Part shown: piece after piece, positions 33,470 through 42,738 of the stretch
Position numbering within the stretch: the first letter of the stretch is position 1
How the letters are laid out: every line of letters starts with the position of its first letter
Assembly: GCA_031555735.1 (NCBI GenBank)
Contig: JAVBUE010000023.1
Span: 1-47,837 of the forward strand
Length of the DNA: 47,837 bases
Source of the DNA: JAJDIA01 sp031555735
GTDB taxonomy: Bacteria; Bacteroidota; Bacteroidia; Bacteroidales; Tannerellaceae
Reading direction: 5' to 3'
Notes under the pieces: generated by a model
What the model was told of the DNA's origin: nothing
What the model saw: the letters and a program-made list of their open reading frames with translations, nothing else
The model's database searches: none
Program-made: the position numbers and the translations under genes

Positions 33470-35065
33470 ATGCGTACTGCTACCATACTTGTTCCTGTTT
33501 TAGCCGGTTTGCTGGGAGGTTGCATATCCTGCACCGACCTGGATGAGAAGATTTACAGCCAGGTCGTCTCCGAGTCGTATTACAAAACAGCGGATGAAGT
33601 GGTTGTGGCCCTGATGCGCCCCTGGGGACATTTCTGCGGTACCCTGCCTGTCGGACAGGCTCCGTGGTTATTGCAGGAACTGACAGCTGATGGCGCCGCC
33701 TGGTGCCAGAAAGGGGTACATGGGTACGACAACGGCGACTGGATCCGGCTGCATCGCCATGAGTGGGATGCGGTGGAAAGCCAGGTCAACCAGGCATGGT
33801 ACCTGATGTATATGGGCATCGGACTGGCCAATAACCTGCTGGTGGATTTCAAGAAGGTGGATTTCGAAGCATTGGGAGTGGCTATTCCCAAAGAACAGGC
33901 GGTGGCGGAGTTGCGTGTCTATCGCGCGTTTTGTTACTGGTATCTGTTGGATCTCTTCGGCACGGTGCCGATTGTGCAGACGGTCGGGGTTGTCAGCCCG
34001 TCATCCCAGCCCGGTACGGACGTGTTCCGCTTTATCGAGGAGGAACTGCTGGCATGTATCCCTTCCTTATCCGCCAACAAGGTATCCACTTACGGGCGTG
34101 TATCCAAATGGGGAGCCTGTGCGCTGCTTGCCCGGCTCTACCTGAATGCCGAAGTATATACGGGCATACCGCGTTATACTGATTGCGTCACGGTATGCAG
34201 GGAAATTGAAAGGGCAGGCTACCGGCTGGACACCCGCTGGAATGATCCGTTCAGGGTGGACAACGACCAAATCTCGGGGGAAAACATCTGGGTGGTCGTG
34301 TTCGACCAGATATACGCCCATGGTTTCCAATGGTATGTCCGCTGGCTCCACTACGCGCATCAGACCGGATGGAACCTGAAATCGGGTCCCTGGAACGGAT
34401 TAGTCACCCAACCGGATTTCTACAACTCATTCCGGGATACCGACAAACGGAAAACGGAAGGTTTCCTGATCGGCCTACAGTATCCGAGGATCAGAAAGCC
34501 CGATGGCACCTATCTGTATGATGAAAGCCAGCTGCCACTGACGGGCGCTGAAGAATACCGGGGTGAACCGTTATGCCTGGTGAACAGTATCAAGTCGATG
34601 ACCGAAGGAAAAGAGAACAGCGGAGCGCGAAGTATCAAGTATGAGATCGCGGAACAGTCCGAATCCAACCAGAGCAACGACTGGGTGCTGTTCCGCTACG
34701 CCGATATCCTCTATATGAAAGCAGAGGCGTTGATGCGGGATAATGGGGGAGTGGCGACAACAGAAGCCTGTGCGTTGATCAATAGCGTCGTACAACGGGC
34801 ATTCCTGCCGGAAGATTTCATTGCCTATACCCCGGAAACGCTGACCCTGGACGAGCTGCTGCATGAGCGGGGCCGTGAATTTGCTTTTGAGGGGACGCGG
34901 CGGTCAGACCTGATCCGCTTCGGTGTATTCGTCACGACATCCTGGTGGGATAAGAAGGCGTCTGCCGATCCGTCGCGCAACCTCTTTCCCATCCCCCGGA
35001 AACAATTGGATTCCAATCCGAACCTGAAACCGAACGAAGCCAACAGGGCGCTGAACTCAAAATAA
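33470..35065 (+). CDS. SusD/RagB-type nutrient-binding lipoprotein (SusD3)
   Basis: The 531-aa lipoprotein begins MRTATILVPVLAGLLGGCIS with a lipobox-like LLGGC (Cys about 18; a second Cys at 21). SusD features include LRVYRAFCYWYLLDLFGTVPIV, LLARLYLNAEVYTG, and ERGREFAFEGTRRSDLIRFGVF with the terminal LFPIPRKQLDSNPNL. The segment LTADGAAWCQKGVHGYDNGDW matches the equivalent parts of SusD1 and SusD2. It converges with the HAD gene 14 nt downstream, with no clear terminator between. Confidence 0.95.
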   Translation: MRTATILVPVLAGLLGGCISCTDLDEKIYSQVVSESYYKTADEVVVALMRPWGHFCGTLPVGQAPWLLQELTADGAAWCQKGVHGYDNGDWIRLHRHEWDAVESQVNQAWYLMYMGIGLANNLLVDFKKVDFEALGVAIPKEQAVAELRVYRAFCYWYLLDLFGTVPIVQTVGVVSPSSQPGTDVFRFIEEELLACIPSLSANKVSTYGRVSKWGACALLARLYLNAEVYTGIPRYTDCVTVCREIERAGYRLDTRWNDPFRVDNDQISGENIWVVVFDQIYAHGFQWYVRWLHYAHQTGWNLKSGPWNGLVTQPDFYNSFRDTDKRKTEGFLIGLQYPRIRKPDGTYLYDESQLPLTGAEEYRGEPLCLVNSIKSMTEGKENSGARSIKYEIAEQSESNQSNDWVLFRYADILYMKAEALMRDNGGVATTEACALINSVVQRAFLPEDFIAYTPETLTLDELLHERGREFAFEGTRRSDLIRFGVFVTTSWWDKKASADPSRNLFPIPRKQLDSNPNLKPNEANRALNSK

Positions 35066-35079
35066 GGGACGGCGGTGCG

Positions 35080-35709
35080 TCACCATTGAAGGTAATCGGC
35101 AAAGGTAGCCTGCTGGAAGTGGGGAATTACCGCATATACTTTGTCTTGCAACGATTCGGCGGGATTGGTCGTGCTCAGGCCGATCACCCGCATCCCGGCT
35201 GCCGTAGCTGCCTGTATGCCGTAATAGGAATCTTCGAACACGAGGCAGTCGGCAGGTGAGACCTGCAGGTCGGATGCCGCCAGCAGGTAGCACATCGGAT
35301 CAGGTTTGCCCCGGGTGATCCGGTCGGCGGTCACAATCGTGTCAAACATATCCTGCAGGTCGTACATGGCAAGCGCCCTGGATACCTTTTGCATATCCGA
35401 ACTGGTGACAAGCCCGATCTGCACCCCTTCGGCTTTCAGTATCCGCAGAAATTCAAGGGAACCCGGCATCAACGGAAGGGGCATGTGGGCTTCATAGGTA
35501 GTGGCTTCCGTGATCACCCGTTGGCGCAATGCCTCATCAGCTTCCGCGAAATAGGTTTGCAGGATATAGGGTAGGGTAGTGCCTTTGATTACTTCGGCAA
35601 AGTTGTCGATCTCGATCCCATAACGTACGGCGGCATCATTCCAGAAAATATCGTATATCGGTTCGGTATCCACGATTACCCCGTCGAAGTCAAATAGCGC
35701 TGTTTTCAT
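35080..35709 (-). CDS. HAD-family phosphatase (beta-phosphoglucomutase-like)
   Basis: The preferred start at 35709 gives 209 aa (an ATG nine codons upstream at 35736 is possible). HAD motifs are seen in order: motif I DFDGVIVD (nucleophile Asp7, acid/base Asp9), motif II VTSSD, Lys in RGKPDP, and motif IV VFEDSYYGIQAA. The helical cap after motif I is of the subclass IA type. Likely substrates are sugar phosphates or related phosphoesters in the cytoplasm; the exact one is unknown. Its location beside susD3 fits a role in sugar metabolism but does not prove it. Confidence 0.9.
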   Translation of the reverse strand: MKTALFDFDGVIVDTEPIYDIFWNDAAVRYGIEIDNFAEVIKGTTLPYILQTYFAEADEALRQRVITEATTYEAHMPLPLMPGSLEFLRILKAEGVQIGLVTSSDMQKVSRALAMYDLQDMFDTIVTADRITRGKPDPMCYLLAASDLQVSPADCLVFEDSYYGIQAATAAGMRVIGLSTTNPAESLQDKVYAVIPHFQQATFADYLQW

Positions 35710-35752
35710 TTGTTGTTCCTTTATCATTCCTGTCACTTACTTAATCTGCCCG

Positions 35753-35760
35753 CAAAGATA
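35753..35760 (-). promoter_or_regulatory. candidate -7 promoter element for the HAD gene
   Basis: On the minus strand this reads TATCTTTG, fitting TAnnTTTG, 43 nt upstream of the start at 35709. Confidence 0.5.
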
Positions 35761-35806
35761 ACCCGAAAAAACGAATGGAAGGTGTAAGCGTATGAAGATA
35801 TTTTCC

Positions 35807-35814
35807 TACCTTTG
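35807..35814 (+). promoter_or_regulatory. candidate -7 promoter element for the DUF1080 gene
   Basis: TACCTTTG fits TAnnTTTG, 43 nt upstream of ATG 35858. It stands back-to-back with the HAD promoter. Confidence 0.5.
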
Positions 35815-35857
35815 TGCGCGGACACAACAAACGATTAACTTCATTCATTAATAGTAT

Positions 35858-36670
35858 ATGCAAATGAAAGCACTTGTAATTGGCGTGGCAGTATCCACCG
35901 CCTTATTATGCGCCTGCGGCGGAAAAACGAAAGAAAACGCCCAATCGGCAGAAACAACAGCCGAAACGGTTCAGGCAACCGGAGTCAACCAACTGAGCGA
36001 GCAGGAAAAGGCCGACGGATGGGTCTTGTTGTTTGATGGTAAAACGACGAACGGATGGCGCGGCGCCCATCTGGAAACCTTCCCTGATCACGGTTGGAAG
36101 GTGGAAGACGGCCAGTTGATCGTCTTGAAATCGGGTGGCGGTGAGTCCACCAACGGTGGCGACATCGTCTCCGACGGCGAATACAGCGCCTTCGAGTTAA
36201 GTGTTGACTTCAAGATCACCGAGGGAGCGAACAGCGGTATCAAGTACTTTGTCACCGAGCAGGAAAAGCAGAAGGGATCGGCTTACGGGCTGGAGTTCCA
36301 GATCCTGGACGATGCCAGACATGAGGACGCCAAGCTTTATACCACGTTCCCCGGAAGCCGTACGTTGGCCGGGCTGTACGACCTGATCAAACCGGAAAAC
36401 GTATCGTTCAACGGTGTGGGAAAGTGGAACACCGCCCTGATCAAAGTATTCCCCAACAATCATGTGGAACACTGGCTGAATGGCGTGAAGACCGTTGAAT
36501 ACGAACGGGGTAGCCAGGCATTCCGCGACCTCGTGAAAGGAAGCAAATACGCCGCTCCCGCTTACAACGAGAACGGCCTGTTCGGTGAAGCAGCCAAAGG
36601 CCACATCCTGTTGCAGGACCACGGCAATGAAGTAGCTTTCCGCAACATCAAGATCAAGGAGTTGAAATAA
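35858..36670 (+). CDS. DUF1080 lipoprotein (3-keto-disaccharide hydrolase family)
   Basis: The 270-aa protein has lipobox LLCAC (Cys about 20), a polar linker rich in E, T and A, then a single DUF1080 concanavalin-like domain (about 50-268) starting GWVLLFDGKTTNGWRG. Family hallmarks are DIVSDGEYSAFELSVDFKITEGANSGIKYFV in two stretches, YGLEFQILDD, WNTALIKVFPNNHVEHWLNG and a terminal ILLQDHGNEVAFRNIKIKEL. Some members cleave 3-keto-glycosides in the periplasm; whether this one does is not shown by sequence. No oxidoreductase that would make the 3-keto sugar is nearby. It ends 3 nt from the convergent GT39 gene. Confidence 0.9.
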   Translation: MQMKALVIGVAVSTALLCACGGKTKENAQSAETTAETVQATGVNQLSEQEKADGWVLLFDGKTTNGWRGAHLETFPDHGWKVEDGQLIVLKSGGGESTNGGDIVSDGEYSAFELSVDFKITEGANSGIKYFVTEQEKQKGSAYGLEFQILDDARHEDAKLYTTFPGSRTLAGLYDLIKPENVSFNGVGKWNTALIKVFPNNHVEHWLNGVKTVEYERGSQAFRDLVKGSKYAAPAYNENGLFGEAAKGHILLQDHGNEVAFRNIKIKELK

Positions 36671-36673
36671 GAC

Positions 36674-38440
36674 CTATTTGCGGTCGAAATGGCACAGCAC
36701 GATAGGCTGGCGTATTTCGTTGATCGCATGTTCCGTGGAGGTAAGTTTGTTGAACACATACTTACCTCCATATTTTGTTTGCAGCTTGTCGAAATCCTTT
36801 TCTCCCGCGAACAGGTATCCGGTTTCGGGCTGGTCCGTTTCAAAATTGTGGAAGCGGTTGCCCAGGTAGAAATTCAGGCCGTACATGTTGGCATATTCCT
36901 TTGGATAGTTCGTCACGTACATATTGTCTTTGTTCAGCGGGTATTCATCCAAGACGCGCCCGGCAAAAACCTGGCAGGAAGTGCCGTTGCGGATACCCCG
37001 CATGATAACGCCGTCGATCAGCATATTGACACAAAGCATCAGGCCGATGGTGGCATATAATATCTTGATATTGATCTTCCGTGACAACTGGTAAAAGAGG
37101 ATAGATAGCACGGCCAGTAAGAGGCAGACTACTGCTCCTTTCAGGATACTGGCGGAGGTGAGTGTCGTGGTAACCAGATTGACCGTATATAAGGTGGATG
37201 CACGCGAGGTATATTCGCTGACAATAGAAACGGGGTCGATCACGCGGCTGATCGTCAGTACTATCACCACCAACACGATGGAGACCAGGGCGGCAAGGAA
37301 GGTGGCGAATATGCGGGTGACTTTCGTCCGGTACTCAGTCAGGTACAACAGGTAGCGGGCAAGGAATAAGGCGATGAATGGATAGGCCGGCATCAGATAG
37401 ACACTCCGCTTGCTCGACGGTATGGTGTAGAAGATAAGGATACAGACGATCGATACCAGACTGAACAGCTCCACCTTATCCATCGACAGGAGCGCCTGCC
37501 ACCATCCCTTAACGATCGCTTTCCAGGACTGTTGCGGCTTGCGGATCTTCATGCCGAACAACGAGAATAGGAACAGCACGCTCCAGGGAATAAAACCGGC
37601 GAAGATCGTCATGAAGTTATACCAGGCGCCGTTTTCATGCCCCAGATTGTATGTCAGCTCCGGCACATTGAAATGGAAGAAACGGCCGAAGCTCTCGGCG
37701 ATCACCACATTCAGAAATGCTTCTCCGCCCTGTTTCCAGGCAGCCAGGTACCACAACAACGGTAAAAACACAGAAGCGATCCCCATATATACCAACGCCT
37801 TGACAATCACCAGCAGGCTGTATTTACGCAACAGCAACAGATAGACCCCGAATACAAAGAGGGGAAGGATAATACCCACCAGTCCTTTCGTCAGCACGGC
37901 GCATCCCAACAGGAGGGGGATAAACACCGGCAAGCCCTTCAGTTCCAGCTTCTCTTCCCACCGGTACAATTGGAAGAGACCCGCCACCAGAAAGGTGGTA
38001 AGTACCATATCCACACGGGTAGTCATGGCCGCCCGGTGAATCTCCACACAGGTGATCAGCAGGAGCATGGCGATGAATACCTCATGGAACTTCGACAGCC
38101 GTTTCCCGAAAAAGATCAGCGAGATGGTGATCAGGACAATAAAGGCGATGGCAGATGGCAACCGGGCTGAAAACTCCGAGACAAATCCCTGGGGGAGGGA
38201 AGCCGCCGCCATCATCCAGTGCGCCATGGGCGGTTTATACGCAAATTCGTCGGCGTACGCCCGGGGAAGGATGTAATTCCCACTCTCGATCATGGATACG
38301 GACACAGCCGCCTCGCGTGGTTCGCCTTTGGTGGAAAAATCACCCAGTCCGATCCAGGGAAGTACCGAAAGAAGGGAGAGAAGGACAATCATTGTGATGG
38401 GCCGTTGCAGGTAGAGATCCTGAAGAAAAGATGTACGCAT
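36674..38440 (-). CDS. glycosyltransferase family 39 / ArnT-like membrane protein
   Basis: The 588-aa polytopic inner-membrane protein uses a lipid-linked sugar to modify envelope lipids or proteins. Features are an N-terminal segment, the first periplasmic loop with the acidic catalytic motif STKGEPREAAVSVSMIESGN, YKPPMAHWMM, about 11 hydrophobic segments over residues 15-460, SKRSVYLMPAYPFIALF, and a soluble C-terminal domain (about 485-588). It resembles ArnT (aminoarabinose transfer to lipid A) in topology, but the sugar and acceptor cannot be told. It is transcribed alone; no clear promoter match was found upstream. Confidence 0.88.
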   Translation of the reverse strand: MRTSFLQDLYLQRPITMIVLLSLLSVLPWIGLGDFSTKGEPREAAVSVSMIESGNYILPRAYADEFAYKPPMAHWMMAAASLPQGFVSEFSARLPSAIAFIVLITISLIFFGKRLSKFHEVFIAMLLLITCVEIHRAAMTTRVDMVLTTFLVAGLFQLYRWEEKLELKGLPVFIPLLLGCAVLTKGLVGIILPLFVFGVYLLLLRKYSLLVIVKALVYMGIASVFLPLLWYLAAWKQGGEAFLNVVIAESFGRFFHFNVPELTYNLGHENGAWYNFMTIFAGFIPWSVLFLFSLFGMKIRKPQQSWKAIVKGWWQALLSMDKVELFSLVSIVCILIFYTIPSSKRSVYLMPAYPFIALFLARYLLYLTEYRTKVTRIFATFLAALVSIVLVVIVLTISRVIDPVSIVSEYTSRASTLYTVNLVTTTLTSASILKGAVVCLLLAVLSILFYQLSRKINIKILYATIGLMLCVNMLIDGVIMRGIRNGTSCQVFAGRVLDEYPLNKDNMYVTNYPKEYANMYGLNFYLGNRFHNFETDQPETGYLFAGEKDFDKLQTKYGGKYVFNKLTSTEHAINEIRQPIVLCHFDRK

Positions 38441-38568
38441 AGCACTTACTTTATGACGAATCAGTTATTATACTACAAAAGAACAATTTTCCAGGGAATT
38501 TTCCCTCTTTTCAATGATTTTTTTGTTTTTTATCGGGCTTTTTCCCGGTCTGACGATTAGATCTTTTC

Positions 38569-38576
38569 TATCTTTG
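38569..38576 (+). promoter_or_regulatory. candidate -7 promoter element for the M3 peptidase operon
   Basis: TATCTTTG fits TAnnTTTG, 29 nt upstream of ATG 38606. It would drive the run of five close-set genes up to 45339. Confidence 0.55.
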
Positions 38577-38605
38577 CGGATAGGAAAAATTAAATTCATC
38601 ATCCA

Positions 38606-40711
38606 ATGAAACAACTGATTATGGCTGCTGCATTAGCTGTCGCGTTAACATCATGTACGGAGGTCGCCCCGAAGTCCGATAACCCGTTCATGAACGAGTA
38701 TGACACCCCGTATGGCGTTCCGCCGTTTGAGCTGATCAAGCTGGAACATTACAAACCGGCTTTCCTCCAGGGTATGGAAGAACAGGCGAAAGAGATCCAG
38801 GCGATCTGTGAGAATACAGACGAGCCCACGTTTGAAAACACCATCGTTGCCATGGACCAGGGCGGACGGCTGCTGACAAAAGTACGCACCGTGTTCGGCG
38901 GCCAGAGCGGCGCCAACGTGAACGAAGAGATGGAAGCGCTCAGCCGGGAGATGTCGCCCCTGTTTTCGAAACACAGTGATGATATCAACCTGAATCCGGT
39001 ACTGTTCGCCAAAGTTAAAGCCGTATATGACCGGAAAGACGCGCTCGGTCTGAACAAAGAACAAGCCAAACTGCTGGAAGAAACGTATAAAGGATTTGTA
39101 CGCAGCGGCGCCAACCTGCTGGCAGACAAGCAGGAGAAGCTGCGCGCGCTGAACAGCGAGATCGCCATGCTCCAACTGAAATTCAGCCAGAATATGCTGA
39201 AAGAAACGAACAGCTTCCAACTGGTGGTGGACAATAAGAACGAACTGTCCGGCCTGCCGGAAAACCTGATCGCCTATGCCGCCGAAACGGCTAAAGCCGC
39301 CGGTCAGGAAGGGAAATGGATATTCACACTGCACAACCCCAGCGTCATGCCGTTCCTGCAATATGCAGACAACCGCGCGCTCCGGGAAAAGATATTCAAC
39401 GGATACATCAACCGCGGAAACAACGACAACGATGCCGACAACAAGGAAATAGTCAAACAACTGGTGTCCAAACGCCTGGAGAAAGCCCAACTGATGGGTT
39501 ACGATAGCTATGCCTCTTTTGTACTGGAAGACCGGATGGCGAAAACACCGGCTGCCGTCTATGCCCTGCTGGACGAAGTATGGACACCGGCGCTGGCCAA
39601 AGCGAAGGAAGAACTCGCGGATATCCAGGCGGAGATAAAGAAAGAAGGTGGTAATTTTGAAGCTCAGGGCTGGGACTGGCGTTACTACTTCGAGAAAGCG
39701 AAGAAAGCCAAATTCGACCTGGATGAGAACGAAGTACGCCCGTACTTGAAACTGGAGAATGTACGCGACGGCGCCTTTTACGTAGCCAACCAACTGTATG
39801 GCATTACATTCACCCCGATAGCCAACATCCCGCTGCCGCATCCGGATGCCGAAGCCTGGGAATGTAAAGATAAGGACGGCACCCAACTGGGCGTGCTCTA
39901 TATGGACTATTTCCCCCGTGCAAGCAAGCGGGGAGGAGCCTGGTGCGGAGGCTATCGGTCGCAGACCTATGATGCCGCCGGCAAACGGGTACCGCCGGTG
40001 GTAACCATCGTATGTAACTTCTCCCAACCGGCTGCCGGACAACCGGCCCTGCTGAGCGCCGACGAAGCCGAGACGCTCTTCCATGAATTCGGCCACGGCC
40101 TGCACAGCCTCTTCCGGGATGTACATTATTATGGTATAGGCGGCGTGCCCCGCGATTTCGTGGAACTGCCTTCGCAGATCATGGAACACTGGGTTTTCGA
40201 GCCGGAGATCCTGAAAGTATATGCCAAACATTACCAGACAGGAGAAGTGATCCCCGCCGCATTGATTGAGAAACTGGATAAGAGCGGTAAGTACGGACAG
40301 GGCTTCGTAACCATGGAATACCTCGCCGCTTCGATGCTCGACATGGATTACCATGTATTGACATCTGTGCCGGACAACCTGCAGGTGATGAACTTCGAGA
40401 ACGAAACGCTGGCTAAAAGAGGGCTGCTGAAACAAATTCCTTCCCGCTACCGTACCACGTACTTCAACCATACCATGGGAGGGGGATATACCGCCGGATA
40501 TTACAGCTACATCTGGTCGGAAGTACTGGATGCCGACGCTTACCAGGCTTTTGTGGAAACCGGTAATATCCTGAACAAAGACGTCGCCACCCGTTTCCGG
40601 AACTATGTGCTTACGCCCGGAGGCATCGACGATGCGATGGTGATGTATGTGAATTTCCGCGGCAAAGAACCAAACACCGAACCGCTGTTGATGAACAGGG
40701 GATTAAAATAA
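38606..40711 (+). CDS. M3-family metallopeptidase (oligopeptidase A / Dcp-like), lipoprotein
   Basis: The 701-aa protein begins with a lipoprotein signal (MKQLIMAAALAVALTSC). The body is the helical M3 fold with the zinc site LFHEFGHGLHSLF (His493, Glu494, His497) and the downstream third ligand region FVELPSQIMEHW. The C-terminal part has YFNHTMGGGYTAGYYSYIWSEVLDADAYQAF, containing the substrate-stabilising Tyr/His residues. It would cut dipeptides or short oligopeptides in the periplasm. The full minus-strand frame opposite (38651-40471) is a composition artefact. It is followed by the NagB-like gene after 26 nt. Confidence 0.95.
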   Translation: MKQLIMAAALAVALTSCTEVAPKSDNPFMNEYDTPYGVPPFELIKLEHYKPAFLQGMEEQAKEIQAICENTDEPTFENTIVAMDQGGRLLTKVRTVFGGQSGANVNEEMEALSREMSPLFSKHSDDINLNPVLFAKVKAVYDRKDALGLNKEQAKLLEETYKGFVRSGANLLADKQEKLRALNSEIAMLQLKFSQNMLKETNSFQLVVDNKNELSGLPENLIAYAAETAKAAGQEGKWIFTLHNPSVMPFLQYADNRALREKIFNGYINRGNNDNDADNKEIVKQLVSKRLEKAQLMGYDSYASFVLEDRMAKTPAAVYALLDEVWTPALAKAKEELADIQAEIKKEGGNFEAQGWDWRYYFEKAKKAKFDLDENEVRPYLKLENVRDGAFYVANQLYGITFTPIANIPLPHPDAEAWECKDKDGTQLGVLYMDYFPRASKRGGAWCGGYRSQTYDAAGKRVPPVVTIVCNFSQPAAGQPALLSADEAETLFHEFGHGLHSLFRDVHYYGIGGVPRDFVELPSQIMEHWVFEPEILKVYAKHYQTGEVIPAALIEKLDKSGKYGQGFVTMEYLAASMLDMDYHVLTSVPDNLQVMNFENETLAKRGLLKQIPSRYRTTYFNHTMGGGYTAGYYSYIWSEVLDADAYQAFVETGNILNKDVATRFRNYVLTPGGIDDAMVMYVNFRGKEPNTEPLLMNRGLK

Positions 40712-40737
40712 CAGGAATCAGTAATCAAATAAAAAAC

Positions 40738-42726
40738 ATGAAAACAAGTTTAAGTTCACAGATCACCTTAACACGGATACCGTCCCGGTATTACCGTCCG
40801 GAAAATGCGTTTGAACATTCCGTCCTCACGCGGCTGGAGAAAATACCTACGGATATTTTCGAATCGCTCGAGGAAGGATCGCTGGCGATCGCCCGTGAGA
40901 TCGCCGCGGAGATGAAGAAAAAACAGGCGGCGGGCAAAATGTTTGTCATCGCACTGACAGGCGGACGCTCTCCATTGACCATTTACAAGGAATTGATCCG
41001 GAAACACCAGGAAGAAGGCCTGAGCTTCCACAATGTGATTGTATTTGTGGAATATGAATTCTACCCGCTGGCTACCGCCGCTTCGGGTAACCTGGCGCAC
41101 CTGAAGGAGGCCTTGCTGGATCATATCAATATCGTCCCGGAAAATGTTTATGCGCCCGACGGTCTGATGTCCAAGGAATCTATCCTGGAATTCTGCCGCG
41201 AATATGAGCATAAGATCGCCGAAGTGGGAGGGATCGACTATATGCTGATGGGGATCGGACCAAACAGTAACATCATGTTCAATCCGTCGGGTACGTCGCT
41301 GAGTTCACGCACCCGCCTGGTATTGTTGGAAGGGGCTGCCCGCAAGGAAGCATCGCGCACGTTCCCGTCGATCGACAGTGTGCCAGCCGGTGTGGTCACC
41401 ATGGGGCTGTCCACCATGCTGAATGCCCGCAATATCATCCTGACGGCCTGGGGGGAAGACAAAGCGTCGATCATCGAGAAAACGGTAGAGGGGAAAGCGA
41501 ACGACACGGTTCCTTCTTCGTTCCTGCAGAACCACCAGAACGCACGGGTGGCGATCGACCTGTCGGCCGCCACCAAACTGACGCGTATCAACCATCCGTG
41601 GCTGGTGACCAGTTGCGAATGGGATAACCAACTGATCCGCCGCGCCATCGTCTGGCTGTGCCAGCAAACGGGCAAGCCGATCCTGAAGCTGACCAACAAA
41701 GATTACAGCGATCACGGATTGGGCGAACTGCTGGCATTGTACGGATCGGCCTATAATGTGAATATCCGGATATTCAACGATATCCAGCATACCATCACCG
41801 GATGGCCGGGGGGTAAACCGAACGCCGACGATTCCAACCGTCCGGAACGCGCCACGCCCTATCCCAAGAAAGTGATCATCTTCAGTCCGCATCCGGACGA
41901 CGACGTGATCTCCATGGGAGGTACCTTCCGCAGGTTGTGCGACCAGCACCACGAGGTATATGTGGCGTACCAGACATCCGGGAATATCGCCGTGGGCGAC
42001 GAAGAGGTGATCCGCTATTGCGAATACCTGCGTGATGTGTGTAACGCCTACGCATCCGACTCGACGGTGAAGGATAAGGCGGAAGAGATCATCCGCTACC
42101 TCACCACCGAAAAGGTGGACGACGGAGAGCCGGAACGGAAGGACGTGCTGTATATGAAGGGCACGATCCGTCGTGAGGAAGCCCGGCACGGCGCACGCTT
42201 CGCCGGGGTGAAGAACGACGACCATATCCGTTTCCTCGACCTGCCGTTCTACGAAACGGGACTGGTGAAGAAAAACGAGTTGTCGGAAGCCGATATCCAA
42301 ATCATCCTCGACCTGCTGCATGAGGTGAAACCCGACCAGATATTCGTGGCCGGCGACCTTGCCGACCCGCATGGGACGCACAAAGTATGCCTGGATGCCG
42401 CCCTGGCCGCCATCGACATGGTGATGGACGAAGAGTGGATGCAGCACTGCCGTATCTGGATGTACCGCGGAGCATGGGCGGAGTGGGAAATGGACCATAT
42501 CGAAATGGCTGTGCCCATCAGTCCCGAAGAGCTGCGCCTCAAACGGAACGCGATCCTCAAGCATCAGTCGCAGATGGAAAGCGCTCCTTTCCTGGGTGAC
42601 GACGAACGTCTGTTCTGGCAACGGGCAGAAGACCGCAACCGCGCCACGGCTGAGCTGTACAAACAGTTAGGTCTTGCCTCGTACGAAGCGATCGAAGCCT
42701 TCGTGCAGTACAGGCCGATCGGATAG
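40738..42726 (+). CDS. NagB-like / PIG-L (LmbE) deacetylase fusion protein
   Basis: The 662-aa protein is the Bacteroidales fusion usually annotated glucosamine-6-phosphate deaminase. Residues about 25-290 are NagB-like (phosphate loop TGGRSPLTIY; SLSSRTR). Residues about 375-560 are a PIG-L deacetylase-like domain with the metal motif PHPDDD at 384-389 and a later DPHGTH. The known NagB catalytic positions are changed: E. coli Asp72 corresponds to Tyr106, Asp141 to Asn176, His143 to Asn178 and Glu148 to Pro183. The N-terminal half is therefore probably not a deaminase but may bind a sugar phosphate. The PIG-L half keeps its metal ligands and may deacetylate an N-acetyl sugar. It is followed by the DUF5009 gene after 12 nt. 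Confidence 0.9.
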   Translation: MKTSLSSQITLTRIPSRYYRPENAFEHSVLTRLEKIPTDIFESLEEGSLAIAREIAAEMKKKQAAGKMFVIALTGGRSPLTIYKELIRKHQEEGLSFHNVIVFVEYEFYPLATAASGNLAHLKEALLDHINIVPENVYAPDGLMSKESILEFCREYEHKIAEVGGIDYMLMGIGPNSNIMFNPSGTSLSSRTRLVLLEGAARKEASRTFPSIDSVPAGVVTMGLSTMLNARNIILTAWGEDKASIIEKTVEGKANDTVPSSFLQNHQNARVAIDLSAATKLTRINHPWLVTSCEWDNQLIRRAIVWLCQQTGKPILKLTNKDYSDHGLGELLALYGSAYNVNIRIFNDIQHTITGWPGGKPNADDSNRPERATPYPKKVIIFSPHPDDDVISMGGTFRRLCDQHHEVYVAYQTSGNIAVGDEEVIRYCEYLRDVCNAYASDSTVKDKAEEIIRYLTTEKVDDGEPERKDVLYMKGTIRREEARHGARFAGVKNDDHIRFLDLPFYETGLVKKNELSEADIQIILDLLHEVKPDQIFVAGDLADPHGTHKVCLDAALAAIDMVMDEEWMQHCRIWMYRGAWAEWEMDHIEMAVPISPEELRLKRNAILKHQSQMESAPFLGDDERLFWQRAEDRNRATAELYKQLGLASYEAIEAFVQYRPIG

Positions 42727-42738
42727 CGTTTTGGTTGT

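Noticed and set aside
38651..40471. 606-codon open frame on the minus strand
   Set aside because: It lies entirely opposite the M3 peptidase, whose zinc motif and full-length homology make the plus strand clearly coding. The predicted protein has no recognisable domain.
41305..42621. 438-codon open frame on the minus strand
   Set aside because: It is opposite the NagB-like/PIG-L gene, is rich in His, Val and Arg as expected of an antisense frame, and has no family resemblance.
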